In this document: positions 24,462 to 33,008 of the stretch, piece by piece
Position numbering within the stretch: position 1 is the stretch's first letter
Layout of the letters: the number at the start of each line of letters is the position of its first letter
Source of the DNA: Spirochaetales bacterium
Lineage (GTDB): Bacteria; Spirochaetota; Spirochaetia; SZUA-6; RPPD01
DNA: 51,321 bases
Direction of reading: 5' to 3'
Assembly (NCBI GenBank): GCA_016929065.1
Contig: JAFGJO010000060.1
Span: forward strand, 1-51,321
The notes under the pieces: generated by a model
Database searches by the model: none
Told to the model about the DNA's origin: nothing
The model's input: only the letters and a program-made list of their open reading frames with translations
Translations under genes and position numbers: made by a program

Positions 24462-25244
24462 TCATGCAAAATGTTCTTTAATGCTGAAAAAGTTTACACT
24501 GTTTTCAAACAGTTTTTCAGCCAATTCCTCGACATCCATATTTCTGAGTTCAGCAATAAACTTGATTGTTTCAACCAGGTATGACGGCTTGTTGCGTTTC
24601 CCTCTATAAGCTGCAGGGACCATAAACGGTGATTCAGTCTCGATCAGCATTCTGTCAAGCGGCATGTTCAATGCTGTTTCATGAAGATTTTTTGCATTCC
24701 TGTAGGTCACATTTCCGGCAAAAGAGATAAACAGGTTAAGTTCGAGTGCTTTTTGTGCATAGGCATAATTTTCCGAATAGCAATGGAGAATTCCGCCCTT
24801 TGCCGGCAGTTTTTCACGCAGTATATTCAATACATCTTCTCCCGCTTCCCTGTTGTGGATAACTACAGGAAGATTGTATCGTTCTGCCATTTCAAGTTGA
24901 TGAATAAACAATTCTATCTGGGAATCCTTGTCGCCGAATTTATGGTAATAGTCAAGCCCGATTTCACCAATAGCAACAATGCGTTTCAGTTTTGTCCCTT
25001 CTTTTATTTTCGATTCCCAGTCGGGGCCGGGGTGTGCAACTTCGGAAGGGGAAACTCCGATTGCGTGAAAGACATGTGATTCGGTCTTTAAATTTTCATA
25101 TATTTGAAAAAAATCCCGCAGATTGTTTGAAATACTGACGATTGCCTCTACCAATTCCTGTTTTGCTTCCTGTACGATAATGAGCTGTTCGATTGGGTCT
25201 TCGTTAATAAGGCCGATATGGGCATGAGTATCAATTAGACGCAT
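24462..25244 (-). CDS. tatD: TatD-family metal-dependent nuclease
   Basis: This 260-aa TIM-barrel hydrolase carries the TatD metal ligands: His7 and His9 in DTHAH, Glu94 in GEIGLDYY, His130 in VVIHNRE and His154 in ILHCYSE. The last catalytic position, normally Asp in ETDxP, is Glu204 (IETESPFM). The family acts as a 3'-5' DNase; the Asp-to-Glu change keeps a carboxylate but could change activity. It heads the tatD-dus transcript. The divergent interval upstream holds candidate promoters. Confidence 0.92.
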   Translation of the reverse strand: MRLIDTHAHIGLINEDPIEQLIIVQEAKQELVEAIVSISNNLRDFFQIYENLKTESHVFHAIGVSPSEVAHPGPDWESKIKEGTKLKRIVAIGEIGLDYYHKFGDKDSQIELFIHQLEMAERYNLPVVIHNREAGEDVLNILREKLPAKGGILHCYSENYAYAQKALELNLFISFAGNVTYRNAKNLHETALNMPLDRMLIETESPFMVPAAYRGKRNKPSYLVETIKFIAELRNMDVEELAEKLFENSVNFFSIKEHFA

Positions 25245-25629
25245 GGTTCACCACTTTGTATTAAGGATTTGGAAAGTAATATAGTATCACTTTAATATTT
25301 TATGAAGGAACACCGGTATCCGGTGTTGATCCAAACAACAATACTTCTTCGAATCATGTTGAATAATAATGATCCGATTCCATAAAACTGAGGAAAATCA
25401 ATATTTCCACAATTCTGTTTACAATACCATGATCCCAAACCAGAGTCAACAATTTTTATTTGACAAATAAACCAGTACATGATAGTTTTTAACGAGGTAA
25501 TTGTGTGAAAATATTATAAATTTTTATACATATAGTTATATTTCTTTATTAAAAAGGTTGCTTTTTTCTGGATGATCATGGAAATCAGAAGGGGTGAACC
25601 ACTTTGACGATATCTTAGGAGCGAGTTTT
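25245..25629. other. Divergent intergenic region between tatD and the M23 gene
   Basis: This is an A+T-rich gap with no convincing ORF. It holds an 8-bp inverted repeat AACACCGG-TAT-CCGGTGTT (25309-25327), a GGAAA/TTTCC mini-hairpin near 25393-25410, and a plus-strand promoter candidate with TTGACA (25460-25465), 17 bp, and TAGTTT (25483-25488). The AGGAG at 25617-25621 is the ribosome-binding site of the M23 gene. The CCGG repeat lacks a U-run in either direction, so it is not an obvious terminator and may be an operator. Confidence 0.5.
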
Positions 25630-26667
25630 ATGTCTCCCGTGCATAATTATAAAAAAATTGAGAATAATCTGATAGGCAGTGTGGGCAGGAGCCTGCGGAC
25701 AGTCACTCAGGCAATAATTAATTTTTTCAGACGTATCCATCACACGGGGAAACAGCGTTTTACCGTGATGTTTATTCCGCACTCAGAAAAAAAGATCTTC
25801 AATTTCCAGATTTCCATCTACTCACTTTCTTTTTTCCTTGTTCTCGTTGTCATGATTGTCGTCGTGATATTTTTTCTTTCAACACAGATGACCTATTCAG
25901 ATGTGCTCATGGCAAAAATGGTTGAACAGCGAACAAAAGATGAAATATTTAAAACGGATTTTCGTGAAGAGATGATCGACATGAACAAGGAGAAAGAAAA
26001 TTTCAAGGAACTGGTTGGAGACCTTCTTGTTCTGGTAGATCCTGAAATGGCAAAATCATATCTGGCGACAGGAATCGGGGGAAACACTCCGTCATACAGC
26101 GAGGGAAATGCAATTCCGGAAAGCCTGCGTGAACTCAATGACCTGAAAAGCCTTCTCATATTATTGAAAAATGCAGAGCGTCCGCTCAAGACTGCCATTA
26201 AAGGGATTAAAGAGCAAAACAAAATATTCAATGATATTCCAAGGCGCTGGCCACTTGCACAGTCCGGCTTTCTTTCCTTTAGTTTCGGGCCCCAGATCCA
26301 TCCGATATTCGGGTACTGGTATATTCACCGCGGACTTGATATAGTAGCACCAAGAGGGGTCCCTTTGCTTGCAACCGCTGCCGGAAAAGTCATGCGCGTG
26401 CAGTACGATCCACTGGGTTACGGTAATTATGTTGCCATCAGCCATAAATATGGTTTCAGCACATTGTACGCTCATATGGATGCTATTTTTGTGGAAAAAG
26501 GGCAGGAAATACAACCCGGCGATACGCTCGGGACCCTTGGAGCGTCCGGTACAGTCACCGGCCATCATCTGCATTATGAAGTACGTCTGGGGAATCAAGC
26601 CGTTGATCCGGTACTTTTTCTTGATTTGGAAGGAATAAATAAAGTTGGAAGTAATAGAGGAGAATAA
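25630..26667 (+). CDS. Membrane-anchored M23 (LytM-type) peptidase
   Basis: The protein has a cytoplasmic N-terminus, one membrane helix (about 62-85), a helical linker likely forming a coiled coil (about 90-205), and an M23 domain from about 208. Zinc ligands are complete: His233 and Asp237 in HRGLD, and the HLH pair at 313/315 in GHHLHYEV; YAHMD near 280 is also typical. It should cut peptidoglycan cross-bridges or stems. I choose ATG 25630 with AGGAG 8 nt upstream, over GTG 25594. Its stop overlaps the bactofilin start by 1 bp. This pair is the arrangement known from cell-shape loci such as ccmA-csd1. Confidence 0.93.
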   Translation: MSPVHNYKKIENNLIGSVGRSLRTVTQAIINFFRRIHHTGKQRFTVMFIPHSEKKIFNFQISIYSLSFFLVLVVMIVVVIFFLSTQMTYSDVLMAKMVEQRTKDEIFKTDFREEMIDMNKEKENFKELVGDLLVLVDPEMAKSYLATGIGGNTPSYSEGNAIPESLRELNDLKSLLILLKNAERPLKTAIKGIKEQNKIFNDIPRRWPLAQSGFLSFSFGPQIHPIFGYWYIHRGLDIVAPRGVPLLATAAGKVMRVQYDPLGYGNYVAISHKYGFSTLYAHMDAIFVEKGQEIQPGDTLGTLGASGTVTGHHLHYEVRLGNQAVDPVLFLDLEGINKVGSNRGE

Positions 26668-27143
26668 TGGCTGATTTTTCAGTATCACAGCATACAGAAT
26701 CAATATATTCGATTATCGGTGAGGGGACAAAGTTCAAAGGCGAATTTGAAGTGAACGGCCTGCTGCGGATTGACGGCGATTTTATTGGCTCAATCAAAAC
26801 AACAGGAAAAGTACTGGTAAGTAAAAACGGCAGGGCTGAATGTACTATTAATGGAAGCACAGTCATCATTGGTGGACTTGTCAAGGGGACAGTCATCGCG
26901 ACAGAGAAGGTGGAAATATTGAGTACTGGTATGGTCTTTGGGCACATTGAGACACCCCGGCTCGTTGTACACGAAGGAGTACTGCTTCATGGGACCTGCC
27001 AGGTAAACAATGGTTCGGGTGCAATGCCTCAGGAAATAATTTCTTTGAGTGAGAAAGAGACTTCTGATTCTTCGGCAGGAACTGCAACACCGGAAATAAT
27101 GCAGCATCCTGAACTGGAGCTGCTTGAAAAGAAAATCATTTAG
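26667..27143 (+). CDS. Bactofilin (polymer-forming cytoskeletal protein)
   Basis: The bactofilin beta-helix core is clear: YSIIGEGTKFKGEFEVNGLLRIDGDFIGSIKTTGKVLVSKNGRAECTING, then IGGLVKGTVIATEKVEILSTGMVFGHIETPRLVVHEGVLLHGTC. The core is flanked by short disordered ends. These proteins self-assemble into membrane-bound filaments and often recruit M23 hydrolases to set cell curvature. The ATG sits in TAATG with the stop of the peptidase gene. At 158 aa it is of normal size, with no transmembrane segment. Confidence 0.95.
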   Translation: MADFSVSQHTESIYSIIGEGTKFKGEFEVNGLLRIDGDFIGSIKTTGKVLVSKNGRAECTINGSTVIIGGLVKGTVIATEKVEILSTGMVFGHIETPRLVVHEGVLLHGTCQVNNGSGAMPQEIISLSEKETSDSSAGTATPEIMQHPELELLEKKII

Positions 27144-27157
27144 TCGGCAATAGGTGT

Positions 27158-27640
27158 ATGGATAAAATTGATTCTGTCGGTGAATCGTTCGCATATAAAC
27201 AGCTTAAAAAAAAATCCGGGCAAAAGAAAAGCGGGAAGGTTAATAAATTCTCCTCACTTTTAAACAGGATTGAAGAAACCGGCCGGAATGCAGAAATGAC
27301 TGCAGATGAGGAAAACTTTGCTGATGATTTAAATGAGTTGCTGGATGATATTTCTGATTTTGGCGAAGAGCTGTCCAAGCATCCGACATTACAGAATATC
27401 AAACAATACAAAGAAAAAGTCAAACAGTTTATTGCCTATCTTGTACGAAATAATCTTGAAGTTCAGGAAAAAACCTCGGGGGGCAATATTATGAAACGTA
27501 AAAAATATATGGTAATCAATATCATTGATGGAAAGCTTGAAGAACTCGCCAAAGTATTCCTGATGGGGCAGGCGGATTCGCTGAAAATCCTTGAAAAGGT
27601 GGAAGAAATAAATGGTCTGCTCATCGACCTTATACAATAG
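27158..27640 (+). CDS. YaaR-like (DUF327) protein
   Basis: The 160-aa helical protein follows the YaaR/DUF327 pattern: a basic N-terminus, then LLDDISDFGEELSKHPTLQNIKQYKEKVKQFIAYLVRNNLEVQEK, a basic GGNIMKRKKYMVINIIDGKLEELAK segment and the end IEEINGLLIDLIQ-like stretch (VEEINGLLIDL). Function is unknown. In Bacillus subtilis yaaR lies close to yaaT, and here it directly precedes the YaaT/PSP1 homologue with an 8-bp gap, which supports the call. Confidence 0.8.
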   Translation: MDKIDSVGESFAYKQLKKKSGQKKSGKVNKFSSLLNRIEETGRNAEMTADEENFADDLNELLDDISDFGEELSKHPTLQNIKQYKEKVKQFIAYLVRNNLEVQEKTSGGNIMKRKKYMVINIIDGKLEELAKVFLMGQADSLKILEKVEEINGLLIDLIQ

Positions 27641-27648
27641 GGGAAAAT

Positions 27649-28728
27649 ATGGAAGATAATATACATACCAATGGGACGAATGAAGAAACTGCTGTAGAAC
27701 AGGAAAAAAATGAAAATAAAACCACAGAGGCAGCACCGAACAAACGGCATGACGGGAAATTACATGAAACAAATGGTTCTCTGCAGCATTTGCAGGATGA
27801 TCACAACCATCACAACCATGATGATGCTCACAGACTGGATATTAAATCCCTGTCACTGGAAGAGGTGAAAGGACGGCCGCTCTACCGTGTAAAAATACTA
27901 AGCTCCAATGAAACCATATTGTCAATTCTGGAAGAAGGGGTTGCTGTCGCGGTACAGGATCATGTGGTGGTGACAACACGATACGGAAAAGATCTTGGTT
28001 TTGTTCAATGCGGCCCCTGTAATATTGATGCTGCCGAAGGAATGGAAATTTATCCCATACACCGAAAGGCAACTGAATCGGATATGTCCCGGAATGCGGC
28101 GCATCATGAAAAAGAAATAGAGGCGTTCAGATTGTGCCTGGAAAAAATCAATGAACATGATCTGGATATGAAACTTGTCGCGACTCATTATCTTCTGGAA
28201 GAGCCAAAAATACTTTTCTTTTTTACTGCAGAAAACAGGGTCGATTTCCGTGAGCTGGTAAAAGATCTGGTATCCATATTCAAGATGCGCATAGAGCTGC
28301 GTCAGATCGGTGTACGCGATGAGGCACGGGTGCTCGGCGGTGTGGGAATTTGCGGCAGAAATTTCTGCTGTCATTCTGTTACTGACAAATTGAATCCTGT
28401 ATCAATAAAAATGGCAAAAGAACAGAATATATCGCTGAATTCATTGAAAATATCAGGTCCTTGCGGACGCCTGCTCTGCTGTCTGGGATATGAATATGAT
28501 TTTTACCATCAGGAAAAATCATGCCTTCCTGATGAAGGAAAGCGTTTTGTCATAGAAAAAGAAGATTATTATGTTTCGGAAGTGAATGTGCTTACCAATA
28601 AAATAACTCTCAGGGGTGCGGGTGGCCGAATTCTTTCCTTTCCGGTACATGTATTCAAGAAAAACAGCAATGGAGACTGGATAATCAACCACGGTCTGCT
28701 TGAAGAAAATATTGAACAAAAATTATGA
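27649..28728 (+). CDS. PSP1 domain protein (YaaT/RicT-like)
   Basis: Residues about 75-330 match the PSP1/RicT family: GRPLYRVKILSS, VVVTTRYGKDLGFVQCGP, LVSIFKMRIELRQIGVRDEARVLGGVGICGRNFCC and ISGPCGRLLCCLGYE. The six clustered Cys (235, 240, 241, 272, 277, 278) are those that bind Fe-S in the B. subtilis RicT complex, which acts in mRNA processing by RNase Y. The N-terminal 65 residues are a disordered extension with a His/Asp-rich tract DDHNHHNHDDAH that may bind metal. No RicA or RicF homologue is in the window. Confidence 0.9.
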   Translation: MEDNIHTNGTNEETAVEQEKNENKTTEAAPNKRHDGKLHETNGSLQHLQDDHNHHNHDDAHRLDIKSLSLEEVKGRPLYRVKILSSNETILSILEEGVAVAVQDHVVVTTRYGKDLGFVQCGPCNIDAAEGMEIYPIHRKATESDMSRNAAHHEKEIEAFRLCLEKINEHDLDMKLVATHYLLEEPKILFFFTAENRVDFRELVKDLVSIFKMRIELRQIGVRDEARVLGGVGICGRNFCCHSVTDKLNPVSIKMAKEQNISLNSLKISGPCGRLLCCLGYEYDFYHQEKSCLPDEGKRFVIEKEDYYVSEVNVLTNKITLRGAGGRILSFPVHVFKKNSNGDWIINHGLLEENIEQKL

Positions 28729-28762
28729 CTCAACAAAGTCTGAAAAAGGAATACTGTAATAC

Positions 28763-29824
28763 ATGATCGTAGATGGAAAACACATCCGGTCCGTATGGTG
28801 CGAAAATGGTACGGTGCGGATAATTAACCAGACAATCCTTCCCCACCGGTTTGAAATATTTGAATGCCCGGACCATCAGAGGACAACACGGGCTATTCTT
28901 AATTCAATTGTACGGGGAGCCGGGGCAACCGGTACTGCAGCAGCATATGCAGTTGCGCAGGCTGCTCTGGAAGCGCCTGAGAAGGATTTTATACCCTATA
29001 TTGACGAAGCAGTCCGTGAACTCAAGGATACGAAGAAAACATTGCGGACATTATTTTATTGTGCTGACAAGGTTTATAATAAAATAAAACGATCCCAGAA
29101 CCCCGAGATTGCCAAAAAGGCAGCCATGCTGGAGGCGGATTCACTCGCCGAGGCTGATGTCGCTGCCTGCATGAAAATCGGAAAGATCGGAGCTGCACTG
29201 CTTCACGACGGCACCAGAGTGCTTACCCATGGATATGCAGGCTGGCTTGCTGCAACAGACTGGGGAACTGCACTTTCACCAGTGTATACGGCAAAGAGGG
29301 ATGGGAAAAATATCTTTGTATTCATTGATGAATCCCGCCCGACATTTCATGGTGCCCGCCTGAATGCATGGGAGCTTGGTGAAGAAGATATCGAATATGC
29401 ACTTATTGCGGATGCCGCAAGCGGCTATTTCATGCAAAAAAAAGAGGTTGATATCGTTGTCGTCGGAGCGGAACGTATTGCTGGCAATGGCGATGTCGCT
29501 GCCAGGATAGGGACCTATGAAAAGGCAGTTCTCGCAAAGGCAAATAAAATACCTTTTTATGTGGCCGCTCCGATCTGGACTATTGATGAAGAATGCAGAA
29601 CAGGAAAAGACATTGAATTGCGGGATCGTGATGAGGATGAACTGTTAAAGATTACCGGGCGGGATGAAGTAAACAGTATCCGTACGATAACTGTTGTTCC
29701 TGAAAAAACACATGCCAGAAATCCTGTCTTTGATATCACTCCGTCAAAATACGTCACCAGCTTTATTACTGAGCAGGGAATTTTTTCTCCCGATCAGATT
29801 AAGTCAAAGTATTTAAAAAAATAA
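28763..29824 (+). CDS. MtnA/eIF2B-fold protein with both catalytic residues replaced
   Basis: The whole 353-aa chain resembles S-methyl-5-thioribose-1-phosphate isomerase: IVRGAGATGTAAAYAVAQAA, LTHGYAGWLAATDWGTALSPVYTA, DESRPTFHGARLNAWEL, DIVVVGAERIAGNGDVAARIGTY, PFYVAAPIWTID and NPVFDITPSKYVTSFITEQG. Family enzymes have Cys in THCNAG and Asp in GADRI as catalytic pair; here these are Gly157 and Glu237. Substrate-shaping residues near them also differ (Tyr158 for Asn). I therefore doubt MTR-1-P isomerase activity and would not use the mtnA symbol. No other methionine-salvage gene is near. AAAGGA lies 14 nt before the ATG. Confidence 0.8.
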   Translation: MIVDGKHIRSVWCENGTVRIINQTILPHRFEIFECPDHQRTTRAILNSIVRGAGATGTAAAYAVAQAALEAPEKDFIPYIDEAVRELKDTKKTLRTLFYCADKVYNKIKRSQNPEIAKKAAMLEADSLAEADVAACMKIGKIGAALLHDGTRVLTHGYAGWLAATDWGTALSPVYTAKRDGKNIFVFIDESRPTFHGARLNAWELGEEDIEYALIADAASGYFMQKKEVDIVVVGAERIAGNGDVAARIGTYEKAVLAKANKIPFYVAAPIWTIDEECRTGKDIELRDRDEDELLKITGRDEVNSIRTITVVPEKTHARNPVFDITPSKYVTSFITEQGIFSPDQIKSKYLKK

Positions 29825-29845
29825 CTGTTCTGTCGGAACATGTAC

Positions 29846-30289
29846 TTACGGCAGGGTGACTCCGGAAACAAGGTGCAGTATACAGTCGAGAAGTGCATGC
29901 CATGCAAGTGTCGCACATTTCAGACGAACGGGCAATTTTGCAACACCGGCAAGACAGACAAGATCCTCAAATGTGTCCAGATTGTCTGTTGGCAGTTCCC
30001 CGCGCATAATTTTGAGAAATTTAATGATTTCTTCCTGTACCTGAAAAACATTTTTTCCTTTCAGATATTCACTCATCAATGATGCCGAGGCAGTACTGAT
30101 TGCACAGCCGTATGTTTCATGCTGGATTGATGTTACCATTTCATTGACTGAAGTTATCTCTATTTTAATGGCATCACCGCAGGTGGGATTTTCATGGATA
30201 CGTGAGTCCGGAATATGGGATAAATCAGCGGCATTCCGTGGATGACGGTAATGATCCATCAATATTTCCTGATACAATTCATCAAACAT
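29846..30289 (-). CDS. sufU: SufU-type Fe-S assembly / sulfurtransferase protein
   Basis: The 147-aa protein belongs to the SufU branch of the IscU/NifU scaffold family. Zinc/cluster ligands are Cys37 and Asp39 (NPTCGDAI), Cys62 (YGCAISTASASL) and Cys125 (RLKCATLAW). It has the extra segment between the second and third ligand typical of SufU, which takes sulfur from SufS. ATG 30289 has AGAGG 7 nt upstream; the frame is open to 30334, but that adds sequence overlapping sufS. It is the last gene of the suf operon, overlapping sufS by 8 bp. Confidence 0.94.
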   Translation of the reverse strand: MFDELYQEILMDHYRHPRNAADLSHIPDSRIHENPTCGDAIKIEITSVNEMVTSIQHETYGCAISTASASLMSEYLKGKNVFQVQEEIIKFLKIMRGELPTDNLDTFEDLVCLAGVAKLPVRLKCATLAWHALLDCILHLVSGVTLP

Positions 30290-31502
30290 AAAAAAACCTC
30301 TCTGCTTCTTCCAGAGCTGTTCTAAAACAATCAATTTCGGATTCTGTGTTGTAGAAATAAAGACTCACCCGTGCACTCGCAGGAATTTTGAGCATGCGAT
30401 GCAGAGGTTGCGCACAGTGATGACCGGCACGGATGGCGATTTCTCTGCTGTCCAAATATTGAGCCAAATCATGAGGATGTATGATTTTATGTACAAAACT
30501 GAAAATTCCATGTGTTTTCTCACTCGTTTCCAAAAATTGAATGGAATCAATATCCCGTGTCGCCTTATAAAAGTAATCTGAAAGCGTGTAAATGCGATCT
30601 GATATCGCAGTAATGCCAATCCTGGAGAGATAGTTCATTGCCTTGCCAAGACCGATGGCACCAACAATGTTGGGTGTTCCCGCTTCAAATTTACAGGGAA
30701 GGTGGGCATACGATGATTTATCTTTCCATACTGAGTGAATCATGTCGCCGCCGCCCCTGTAGGGGGGGAGCTGTTCGAGCAGCCGCTCTCTCCCATATAA
30801 AACCCCTGTTCCCAGCGGACCGCACATTTTATGGCCGGAAAAAGCCAGAAAGTCGCAGTCCATAGCCTGCACATCAATCGGGATATGTCCCGCAGACTGG
30901 GCAGCATCAATGAGTACGGGCACGTCATGTCCATGTGCATGGGAAATAATGCTTTTAATATTGTTTTCAATTCCAAGTACATTCGAAATATGAGAAACAG
31001 CCGCAATTTTGATTGTGTGCCACGGAAGCTTCTCCAATGCTTCCGTATCGTAACTCAAGTCATCCCTGAGCGGAACAAAACACAATGTTGCCTTCTTTCG
31101 TGATGCAATCAGCTGCCATGGGACCAGGTTGCTGTGATGTTCCAACTCTGTAACAAGTATAGAGTCACCTTCATTAATAAATTTTTCGGCAAAAGCAGAT
31201 GCGACCAGATTTATCGAGTCTGTGGTCCCTGATGTGAAAATAATTTCCTGTACTGACCGGGCATTGATAAAATTTCGGACGCGTTCCCTGGCATCTTCGT
31301 ATTTCGCTGTTGCTTTCTCGCCAAGCCGGTGAATGGAACGGTGAACATTTGCATTCGTATTTTTATAAAAATTTGAAATTGAATTGATCACCTCTACAGG
31401 TTTCTGGCTTGTCGCTGCATTGTCAAAATAAACGCATGTATCAAGGATGGGAAAATCTTTTCTTATTGTATGTACAGGCAGTACACTCGTCAGCTGTTCC
31501 AT
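30282..31502 (-). CDS. sufS: Cysteine desulfurase SufS
   Basis: This PLP enzyme removes sulfur from cysteine for Fe-S assembly. The PLP lysine is Lys225 in FSGHKMCGPLGTGVLYG. The active Cys is Cys363 in RAGHHCAQPL, with the short loop typical of group II (SufS/CsdA) enzymes. Other marks are YFDNAATSQKP at the N-terminus, FTSGTTDSINLV, ELEHHSNLVPWQ and LIDAAQSAGHIPID. At 406 aa it is of normal length. It overlaps the Rieske gene by 13 bp and sufU by 8 bp. Confidence 0.96.
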   Translation of the reverse strand: MEQLTSVLPVHTIRKDFPILDTCVYFDNAATSQKPVEVINSISNFYKNTNANVHRSIHRLGEKATAKYEDARERVRNFINARSVQEIIFTSGTTDSINLVASAFAEKFINEGDSILVTELEHHSNLVPWQLIASRKKATLCFVPLRDDLSYDTEALEKLPWHTIKIAAVSHISNVLGIENNIKSIISHAHGHDVPVLIDAAQSAGHIPIDVQAMDCDFLAFSGHKMCGPLGTGVLYGRERLLEQLPPYRGGGDMIHSVWKDKSSYAHLPCKFEAGTPNIVGAIGLGKAMNYLSRIGITAISDRIYTLSDYFYKATRDIDSIQFLETSEKTHGIFSFVHKIIHPHDLAQYLDSREIAIRAGHHCAQPLHRMLKIPASARVSLYFYNTESEIDCFRTALEEAERFFYV

Positions 31503-31795
31503 AAAATGTACACTCCGTCCGGCAGTTTCTTTATCTCATAGACTTTCAAAGGATCGGTCGCCGGCAATGTTTTCGGTATTCCGGTGATGATGTCAAAACA
31601 GGCACCGTGCTTTGGACAATATATATCACCGTTCTCATATTCGCCATCAGAGAGCCTTGCTTTTTCATGTGAACAGATATTTTCGACACAGTAAATTTCA
31701 TTATCCGCATATCCCAGCAGGAGCTGTACCCCGTTATATATCAGCGCTTTTCGGTCAGAAAAATCAAAATCTGAAATCTTGATCCATTCAGACAT
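31490..31795 (-). CDS. Rieske-type [2Fe-2S] ferredoxin
   Basis: A small 101-aa Rieske protein with Cys41/His43 (CSHEKARLSDG) and Cys60/His63 (YCPKHGACFDIITG), the complete CxH-x16-CxxH ligand set, and a beta-rich fold ending in LKVYEIKKLPDGVYIL. It resembles the soluble ferredoxins of dioxygenase or nitrite reductase NirD type. Its position inside the suf operon between sufD and sufS suggests it gives electrons to cluster assembly. That role is known as a gene association rather than proven. It overlaps both neighbours by 8-13 bp. Confidence 0.92.
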   Translation of the reverse strand: MSEWIKISDFDFSDRKALIYNGVQLLLGYADNEIYCVENICSHEKARLSDGEYENGDIYCPKHGACFDIITGIPKTLPATDPLKVYEIKKLPDGVYILWNS

Positions 31796-33008
31796 CTGAA
31801 ATCTTCTCCCTTATTATTTTTCTGAGTTTGTCTGCTGTCCCTCCGGACACGTGTGAAAACACATCTTCGAAAAAGGCCTGCACCAGTATCTGTTCAGATT
31901 CTTTTTCTGACAGTCCCCGGCTCATCAGATAAAAGAGCTGGTTTTTGTTCAGTTTTCCGGTCGTTGAACCATGACTGCACCGGACATCATTATTGCGTAT
32001 TTTCAGGCTCGGGATTGAATCGGAGCGTGCAGTATTGCCCAGAATAAGATTTTTATTGGTAAGGTACGCATCTGTTTTTTTTGCATGTTCTGCAACTTCA
32101 ATCAGTCCCTGATACACTGTCCGCGCAGTGCCGGATGCGGCCCCCTTGTAATACGACCTGCTGTGGGCATTATTTGCATTATGATGCTGTATTGTCCCCA
32201 GGTCAAAGTGCTGGCTCCCGGTTCCGAAATATATGCCTCGAAGCCATGCATCGCTGCCGGAGCCGTCAAGCGCTGCATCCAGCATGGTTTTTGCGATGGA
32301 TCCTCCTGTATGTGCTTCAAAATATTCCAGAACCGCATTCGAACTCAATGATACTTTCCCTGTTGAGAAAAAGTATGACGCTTTGCTGATATTCTGGACA
32401 ATGTTCACCCTGCACTGTGCGTTTTCATGCAGAAAAACGGTGAGTCCGTGAATATACACATTATTATTATTTATACTGTGCTCGATGGTAATATCTGTGC
32501 TGGAGTTTTTCCCGGCGATAATAATCGTATGGGGGGATGCCAACGCATGTGTTCCCAAAAAATTGTATCGTATGGTTATTTCGTTCTGGATCGTAGCGTT
32601 TTCCGGAATATAAATAAAATATCCGGCATTAAAAAAACTCAGATTATAGACTTCAAAAATATCCGTGGCGGTCTCGACACGTTTCCTGATCAGAGGGACT
32701 GCAGTACTCTGAAACAGAGCGGTATCACGCATCATAATGTTGTCCAGAGACAAAGCATGTACCGAATCGGGAACATCAATTTCATGCGCCCCGTCAATGG
32801 CAAACGGATTATACCCTGGAATATCCACCTGGGTAATGTCCGTACGCCGCCATTGCTCATCGGTGGGTGTTGGCCATGATAGCTGTGTATAGCTCTGGAA
32901 TGCCGCTTTTCGGATATCAGCGCTCCAGCTTGACTTTGGTGTTTTGTTCAGCTGATAATCAAACAACACCGATTTTTTGTTTGTGTTTACAATGCCCTTG
33001 TCATCCAA
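31788..33008 (-). CDS. sufD: Fe-S scaffold component SufD
   Basis: This is a SufB/SufD superfamily beta-helix protein. Marks are [14 protein letters not shown] near the N-terminus, [17 protein letters not shown], and the C-terminal [47 protein letters not shown] typical of SufD. It pairs with SufB and SufC in the SufBC2D complex. The open frame reaches TTG 33026, but I choose TTG 33008 since GGAGG stands 6 nt before it, giving 406 aa. It overlaps sufB by 8 bp. Confidence 0.93.
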   Translation of the reverse strand: MDDKGIVNTNKKSVLFDYQLNKTPKSSWSADIRKAAFQSYTQLSWPTPTDEQWRRTDITQVDIPGYNPFAIDGAHEIDVPDSVHALSLDNIMMRDTALFQSTAVPLIRKRVETATDIFEVYNLSFFNAGYFIYIPENATIQNEITIRYNFLGTHALASPHTIIIAGKNSSTDITIEHSINNNNVYIHGLTVFLHENAQCRVNIVQNISKASYFFSTGKVSLSSNAVLEYFEAHTGGSIAKTMLDAALDGSGSDAWLRGIYFGTGSQHFDLGTIQHHNANNAHSRSYYKGAASGTARTVYQGLIEVAEHAKKTDAYLTNKNLILGNTARSDSIPSLKIRNNDVRCSHGSTTGKLNKNQLFYLMSRGLSEKESEQILVQAFFEDVFSHVSGGTADKLRKIIREKISDV

